From positions 29,115 to 93,114 of the forward strand of contig CAJMPY010000007.1 in assembly GCA_905215385.1 (NCBI GenBank): 64,000 bases of DNA, in the 5' to 3' direction. This document shows positions 59,342 to 64,000 of this stretch, piece by piece. The stretch's first letter is position 1; each line of letters starts with the position of its first letter. The notes below the pieces were generated by a model. That model worked only from the letters and a program-made list of their open reading frames with translations. It did no database searches and was not told the origin of the DNA. Both the position numbers and the translations under genes were made by a program. The DNA is from an uncultured bacterium. Its GTDB lineage: Bacteria; Actinomycetota; Coriobacteriia; Coriobacteriales; Coriobacteriaceae.

Positions 59342-60316
59342 TTAGCCAAGGATGCGAGCCATGCGTGCCTTAAACTCCGCGAGGAAACGTGGGGCGTCCA
59401 CGGTGAGCGCCACGAGCGCGCTCTTATCCGGATCGGACAGACGGTGCTCATCACAGATAGTGCGGCCGCGGTACTCGCCCAGCAGGTCGACACGAAGATT
59501 GCAGCCGAGCGCACCCACGAGCGTGGGATCAATCGCCACGGCAACCGCCAGCGGATCGTGCAGCGCGCAGCCGCCCAGGTAGGGCGCGTTCATTTCGTAC
59601 GAACCGATATAGTGCTCGACCATGCTCGCAAACGCGCAGCCAGCCATAGTGCCCGAGCCCGTCCAGCCGGCAACGTCGCGACGTGTGAGCACCACGCGGT
59701 GCGTCACATCCAAGCCCACCATGGTGAGCTTGCGGCCCGAGCGCAACACGGCGTCGGCAGCCTCGGGGTCGCCCGCCATGTTGGCCTCGGCGCCCGCGCT
59801 CACGTTGCCGGGCACGGTAAGCGCACCGCCCATCACGACCACGCGACCGATAGACATCATCGCCGCCACATCACGCTCCAGGGCGAGCGACAGATTGGAG
59901 AGCGGGCCGGTCGCCACGTAGATCAAATCGGGGCCATAGGTACGCGCGGCATCAATCAGGTAATCGACCGCCGCATTGCCATCGGCCGACGTCGCGCCCA
60001 CCGGCTCGTACGGCGAAGCGGGCACGCTTGCGCCGCCAATACCGTTCTTGCCGTGGATAAGCGTGGTGGACGCCGGCGGCGTGTAGGGTTCGGTCGCCTT
60101 CATGGGACGATCGGCGCCCAGGTACACCGGCACCTCGGGACGACCCAACAGGTCGAGCACCGCCAAGCAGTTGTGCGCCGACTGCTCGACGCGCACGTTG
60201 CCAAAGCACGTGGTGATGCCGACGAGCTCCACCTCGGGGCTTGCGATGGCATAGGCGAGCGCCATCGCATCGTCCACACCCATATCCAGATCAAGGATCA
60301 GCTTCTTGGTTGCCAT
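59342..60316 (-). CDS. Inosine-uridine-type nucleoside hydrolase
   Basis: The 324-residue enzyme hydrolyses ribonucleosides to ribose and base. The N-terminal metal-binding motif reads LDMGVDDAMALAYAI, and the C-terminal HDPLAVAVAID supplies the catalytic His and Asp; GPLSNLSLAL and EANMAGDPEAADAVL are also typical. Its start is four bases after the ribokinase stop, so ribose released here can be phosphorylated by the partner enzyme. GGCGGAG precedes the start. Confidence 0.92.
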   Translation of the reverse strand: MATKKLILDLDMGVDDAMALAYAIASPEVELVGITTCFGNVRVEQSAHNCLAVLDLLGRPEVPVYLGADRPMKATEPYTPPASTTLIHGKNGIGGASVPASPYEPVGATSADGNAAVDYLIDAARTYGPDLIYVATGPLSNLSLALERDVAAMMSIGRVVVMGGALTVPGNVSAGAEANMAGDPEAADAVLRSGRKLTMVGLDVTHRVVLTRRDVAGWTGSGTMAGCAFASMVEHYIGSYEMNAPYLGGCALHDPLAVAVAIDPTLVGALGCNLRVDLLGEYRGRTICDEHRLSDPDKSALVALTVDAPRFLAEFKARMARILG

Positions 60317-60320
60317 TGTT

Positions 60321-61316
60321 CTACTCCGCTTCTCCGCCTTGTACTAAATCGTCCGACCCAAACTTGTGCTCGACTTCCGTACGCGTGGGAATTGATTGCT
60401 GAGCGCCCAGGCGCGACACCGTCACCGCCGAGGCGCGAGCACCCGCCGCCATGCACTCAAAGAGCGGCAGGCCCTCCAGACGAGCCGCCGCCAACGCGCC
60501 GATAAACGTATCGCCCGCGGCCGTCGTATCGACCACCGCGCTCGAAAGCGCCGGCATGCGCAGCGGCTCACCGCCATCGCCGAGCGTAACCGAGCCGGCG
60601 CCGCCCAACGTGATGACCGCAGCCCCGGCGCCCTTGTCGAGCAGCGCATTGAGCGCGGCGACGCAACTCGCATCATCCGTGGGCAGAATGCCCGTCAGCA
60701 CCTGGCACTCGGTCTCGTTGGGGCAGACCAGGTCGACCGCTGGCCACGCTCCTGCCGGCAGGTCGCAGGCGGGCGCCGGATTAAAGATCGTATAGAACCC
60801 CAGCTCGTGAGCGCAAGCAAGCGCCCCGGCCGTCGCCGCAAGGTCACATTCGCCCTGGGCGATAAAGACGCCGCCAGCAGCCGGGGCAATCTCGCTGGCA
60901 TCGCCGTCGAGCTCGTCGGCCACCAAGCGCCTCAGTGCGCGGGCAACGTCCTCGCCCGCAAGCGCATGGTTGGCGCCCGGCGACAGCACGATGCGGTTGT
61001 CGCTCTCACAGCGAATGATAGTCGCGGTACCGGTCTCCACGTCATCGCGACGCGCCACAAACTCAACGCCCACGCCGGCATCCTGGAGCCCTGCCACAAG
61101 CGCATCGCCAAAGGTATCGCGCCCAACAGCGCCAATCATGCACGTGCGCGCACCCATGCGCGCAGCGGCAACGGCCTGATTGGCTCCCTTACCGCCGGCG
61201 TTGGTGATAAAACCGCTGCCACCGACGGTCTCGCCCGCGCGCGGCATGCGCTCGCACGCCACCGAAAGGTCCATGTTCATGCTGCCGAACACCGCAACGA
61301 TGCTGTGATCCGCCAT
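60321..61316 (-). CDS. rbsK: Ribokinase
   Basis: Ribokinase phosphorylates ribose at O5. The 331-residue PfkB-family protein has FGSMNMDLSVACERMPRAGE, the GG switch in NAGGKGANQAVAAARMG, and the catalytic C-terminal motif DTTAAGDTFIGALAAA with the base Asp. The start at 61316 follows GAGGAGG. It is the first gene of a two-gene operon with the nucleoside hydrolase. A GTCCAC palindrome lies 77 bases upstream. Confidence 0.9.
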   Translation of the reverse strand: MADHSIVAVFGSMNMDLSVACERMPRAGETVGGSGFITNAGGKGANQAVAAARMGARTCMIGAVGRDTFGDALVAGLQDAGVGVEFVARRDDVETGTATIIRCESDNRIVLSPGANHALAGEDVARALRRLVADELDGDASEIAPAAGGVFIAQGECDLAATAGALACAHELGFYTIFNPAPACDLPAGAWPAVDLVCPNETECQVLTGILPTDDASCVAALNALLDKGAGAAVITLGGAGSVTLGDGGEPLRMPALSSAVVDTTAAGDTFIGALAAARLEGLPLFECMAAGARASAVTVSRLGAQQSIPTRTEVEHKFGSDDLVQGGEAE

Positions 61317-61392
61317 GGAAACCTCCTCGTCTTCAGGCTTTGCGCCCACCGTCGACCAACGATTGTGCACTCTCGCACCCCCTATAACTTTA

Positions 61393-61410
61393 GTCCACTT
61401 TGATGTGGAC
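61393..61410. promoter_or_regulatory. Palindrome upstream of the ribokinase operon
   Basis: GTCCAC and GTGGAC are separated by TTTGAT (61393-61410), between the divergent ribokinase and acyltransferase genes. It may be a repressor site; no cognate regulator is identified. Confidence 0.4.
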
Positions 61411-61503
61411 GCGCGCTTGAGCTTGCGCCAGCAGCAAGCATTCACAGGGGTAGGCAGCTACAATGAATACGTGCTGATTATTCTCGTCATTGGATGATGT
61501 TTT

Positions 61504-63720
61504 ATGGAACAATTCTCGCAATCGGGCTCGCGCGGTCGACGCCGCACGGGCAACGAGCCGGCGCCGCACGAACGCGTGAAGGGCGAGCGCCGTGCCAACG
61601 AGCCGCGACGCACCGCGAGCCCCCATCGCGCTTCTGCCAACAACGCGGGCCGCGCCAACACTCCCGCCGCGGAGCAGACGCCTGCTCGCCCCAAGTCCCG
61701 CTACATCCCTGCCCTTGACGGCCTGCGCACGCTTGCCGTCGTCGCGGTGGTGCTCTATCACCTCAACCTCACGTGGGCTCAGGGCGGCCTGCTTGGCGTC
61801 ACGATCTTCTTTGTGCTTTCGGGCTATCTGATCACGCGCTTGCTGCTCAACGAAGTCGCTAAGACCGGTCGCATCGACCTTAAGAGCTTCTGGATTCGCC
61901 GCATCCGTCGCCTGGTCCCCGCCGTGGTAACGGTAGTGTTCGTGACCTGCGCGCTGTGCACCATCTTTAACCACGTGATGCTCACCAAGATGCGTCCCGA
62001 CATTCTGCCGTCGCTGCTGTTCTTTAACAACTGGTGGCAGATTATGCAGGACGTCTCGTACTTCAACGCCCTGGGCGATCCCTCGCCGCTTACGCACTTT
62101 TGGTCGCTCGCCATCGAGGAACAGTTCTACCTGGTTTGGCCCCCGCTGCTGCTCGCTATGGTATTTATGCACATGAGCAAGCCCAACACGCGCCGCATGG
62201 TTCTGGGCCTGGCTGCTGTCTCCGCCATCGCCATGATGGTGCTCTATAACCCCGCCGCCGACCCCAGCCGCGTGTACTACGGCACCGACACCCGCGTGTT
62301 CTCGCTGCTGCTGGGCGCCTGGATGGCCTTTATCCCCGATTGCGACCTGGCACCGGTGCGTCTCGCTCATCGTTTGGGGCTCAATCGCCTGGCTGGCGCC
62401 GCCAAGCACGGCAAGAACGCCGAAAGCAAGCATGACGCTACGACCGACGGCGCAGCCGAGACCGTCCCGACTCAGCCGAGTACGCTCGTGCGTTTTTGGT
62501 CCTCACCTGCATCCATCGATGTGTTGGGCGTCGTGGGTCTGGTTGGCCTTGCCGCCATGGTCGCGCTCACCAACGGCTACACCGCGTCCCAGTATCGCGG
62601 CGGCACGCTGTTATGCTCCATCCTCACGCTCATGGTCATCGCGGCCTGCGTGCAGCCCCAGGGAATGGTTGCCCGCGCACTGTCCGCCGAGCCGCTCGTG
62701 TGGGTTGGCAAGCGCTCGTACAGCATCTACCTGTGGCACTATCCGCTACTGTTGCTCATGAACCCGGTCGCCAACATCAACGATACGCCGTGGTGGCAGT
62801 ACATTTTGCAGGTGTTGTTGGTGGTCGCCGTAGCCGAATGCTCGTATCGCTTTATCGAGACGCCGTTTAGAAAGGGCGCCTTTGGGCGCACCGTATCCGA
62901 GTTCCGCGACGGCACCACCACGCCCGCCAACTGGGTGCGCGCGCATATTCCCGTGTGCGCCACTTGCGGCATCGTGCTTGTTATCGCGCTGGGCGGCCTG
63001 ATCTTTGTGCCGGAGACCTCCGCACTGAGCGGTGAGGGCGCCGAAGTCCTCAACAAGGAAGCCAAAAACACCGCGCCAACGGACCAACAGGCAGCCGACG
63101 ACACCGACAAGGACAACGACGGCTTCCCCGATGGCTCCTACGACCTGTTGATGATCGGTGACTCCGTGTCGCTGCGCGCCGTCGATTCCTTCGACGGCGT
63201 GTTCCCCCACAGTCACATCGATGCCGAAAAGGGCCGCCAGTTCGATGCGGGCCGCGCGACATTTGAGGGCTATCTCCAACAGAACCTTGCCGGCAAGATC
63301 GTGGTCTTTGCACTGGGCACCAACGGCTTGGTAACCGACGACCAGATCGACGCCATCATGACCGATGCAGGAGATAAGCGTATTGTGGTGTTTGTGAACA
63401 CGCGCAGCCCGCAGCCGTGGGTTGGCTCTACCAACCAGGCCATCGCCAACGCTGCTACGCGCTACAAGAACGTGCGCGTTATCGACTGGTACGGATACAG
63501 TGCCAATCGCAACGACCTGTTCGATGGCGATGGCACGCACCTGTCGACCACTGGCGTGACTGAGTACCTCAACTTGATCCACGATGCAGTCAAGAAGGAC
63601 CTGCCCGTGCATCCCGAGGATCACGTCAACGATCCGCAGCCGGCGGCCGTCAAGTCTGCCACCGACGCGCTCGTCAATGCGCTCGCTCTCAAGCCGCGCA
63701 AGCTGGGCACCGACAAGTAA
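61504..63720 (+). CDS. OatA-like membrane acyltransferase with SGNH domain
   Basis: The 738-residue protein has an N-terminal Arg-rich tail, an acyltransferase-3 domain with about ten membrane segments (from residue 68: YIPALDGLRTLAVVAVVLYH, with His86 likely catalytic) and an extracytoplasmic SGNH esterase domain with Ser554 (GDSVS) and the pair Asp676/His679 (DGTHL). This is the architecture of OatA-type enzymes that O-acetylate peptidoglycan or other cell-wall glycans. It stands alone, divergent from the ribokinase. No strong ribosome site is seen at 61504. Confidence 0.9.
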   Translation: MEQFSQSGSRGRRRTGNEPAPHERVKGERRANEPRRTASPHRASANNAGRANTPAAEQTPARPKSRYIPALDGLRTLAVVAVVLYHLNLTWAQGGLLGVTIFFVLSGYLITRLLLNEVAKTGRIDLKSFWIRRIRRLVPAVVTVVFVTCALCTIFNHVMLTKMRPDILPSLLFFNNWWQIMQDVSYFNALGDPSPLTHFWSLAIEEQFYLVWPPLLLAMVFMHMSKPNTRRMVLGLAAVSAIAMMVLYNPAADPSRVYYGTDTRVFSLLLGAWMAFIPDCDLAPVRLAHRLGLNRLAGAAKHGKNAESKHDATTDGAAETVPTQPSTLVRFWSSPASIDVLGVVGLVGLAAMVALTNGYTASQYRGGTLLCSILTLMVIAACVQPQGMVARALSAEPLVWVGKRSYSIYLWHYPLLLLMNPVANINDTPWWQYILQVLLVVAVAECSYRFIETPFRKGAFGRTVSEFRDGTTTPANWVRAHIPVCATCGIVLVIALGGLIFVPETSALSGEGAEVLNKEAKNTAPTDQQAADDTDKDNDGFPDGSYDLLMIGDSVSLRAVDSFDGVFPHSHIDAEKGRQFDAGRATFEGYLQQNLAGKIVVFALGTNGLVTDDQIDAIMTDAGDKRIVVFVNTRSPQPWVGSTNQAIANAATRYKNVRVIDWYGYSANRNDLFDGDGTHLSTTGVTEYLNLIHDAVKKDLPVHPEDHVNDPQPAAVKSATDALVNALALKPRKLGTDK

Positions 63721-63745
63721 CCTGCAGCGCAAACTTCCCACATCC

Positions 63746-63779
63746 GGAGGGGTGCCCGCCACGGCAGGCACCCCCTCCG
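63746..63779 (+). terminator. Hairpin after the acyltransferase gene
   Basis: GGAGGGGTGCC (63746-63756) pairs with GGCACCCCCTCC (63768-63779), with one bulged base. No U-run follows, so termination is uncertain. Confidence 0.45.
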
Positions 63780-63783
63780 ACAG

Positions 63784-64000
63784 TTAGGGACGTTCCTTAT
63801 GTGCCGGCACCCAGGGACACTCCTGACACAGCCGAGGAACGCCCTCCTTGCGACCAAATTCTGGGCGCCTCGCCACCCCGAACGTTGTTTCCAAGCCCAC
63901 ACCCGCAGCAAACAACCCAAAATCACTCTTTTCGAGCCGGCTCAAGGTGGCGCGCGCAGACGTGGTGTAAGAGCGTCCCGAGGTCCGTCGCTGCAAGTCC
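63784..64000 (-). other. Open frame reaching the right edge, possible gene 3' end
   Basis: A minus-strand frame is open from the edge to a stop at 63784 and includes LSRLEKSDFGLFAAGVGLET and EFGRKEGVPRL. I recognise no family. Its last 40 bases are a reversed copy of the GTCCCC dispersed repeat (GTGCCGGCAC core near 63801), so the C-terminus would be repeat-derived. It may be a real gene's end or chance. Confidence 0.25.

Overview
The window is high-GC (roughly 60% or more by eye) bacterial chromosome with strong AGGAGG-type ribosome sites, ATG/GTG starts and many short same-strand operons. The gene set suggests a strictly anaerobic gut actinobacterium of the Coriobacteriia, most likely Collinsella: NiFe-hydrogenase maturation genes, PTS-driven beta-glucoside use, membrane-bound LuxR regulators, a luxS gene, an HTH-desulfoferrodoxin fusion, and many dispersed hairpin repeats. 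The genus is an inference from gene content; there is no rRNA to check it.

Layout. 1-4500 holds the start of nadA with a palindromic operator, a 282-bp terminal-inverted-repeat element, a degraded IS3 orfA remnant, a complete IS3-family element that supplies the stop codon of a neighbouring membrane-protein gene, and a beheaded GHKL kinase. 4500-12460 holds an unknown protein, thioredoxin, then nikR, a small ORF and hypF-hypC-hypD-hypE, followed by a HAD phosphatase. 12460-20740 holds a lipoprotein, a lone PTS EIIA, a GH1 6-phospho-beta-glucosidase, an AraC regulator divergent from a large glycosidase, and an RpiR regulator. 20740-25770 holds the XRE-desulfoferrodoxin fusion, pyrE, and mgtA with a candidate leader peptide. 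25770-31120 holds a four-gene lipoprotein/zinc-ribbon operon and a membrane LuxR regulator. 31460-40550 is sugar metabolism: two PTS EIIBC proteins, an apiosidase-like hydrolase, an esterase, a Sde182-type nucleoside-hydrolase-like protein and a LicT/BglG antiterminator. 41130-45430 is a zinc-ribbon/SPFH membrane operon plus a lipoprotein. 45620-49620 is a three-gene sensor/kinase/response-regulator operon with 4-base overlaps. 49960-63720 holds a second GH1 enzyme, DUF4867, luxS, a sugar cassette (FGGY kinase, split transketolase, fucose/arabinose-type isomerase) with a LacI regulator, a ribokinase/nucleoside-hydrolase pair, and an OatA-like acyltransferase.

How it works together. The two EIIBC permeases lack an EIIA domain, so the separate EIIA could serve both; the GH1 enzymes would hydrolyse the phosphorylated glucosides. 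The two GH1 genes share a direct-repeat upstream element, and the LacI cassette and the EIIBC/esterase region share GTAAAC/GTTTAC palindromes, which suggests cross-locus regulons. The hyp genes with NikR point to a nickel-controlled hydrogenase whose structural genes lie outside the window.

The most unusual feature is a two-hairpin intergenic element present twice (12779-12930 and 21735-21882), directly after minus-strand genes. Its stems differ between copies at several paired positions but remain complementary, while its loops and linkers are conserved. Several other dispersed hairpin families fill most intergenic gaps.
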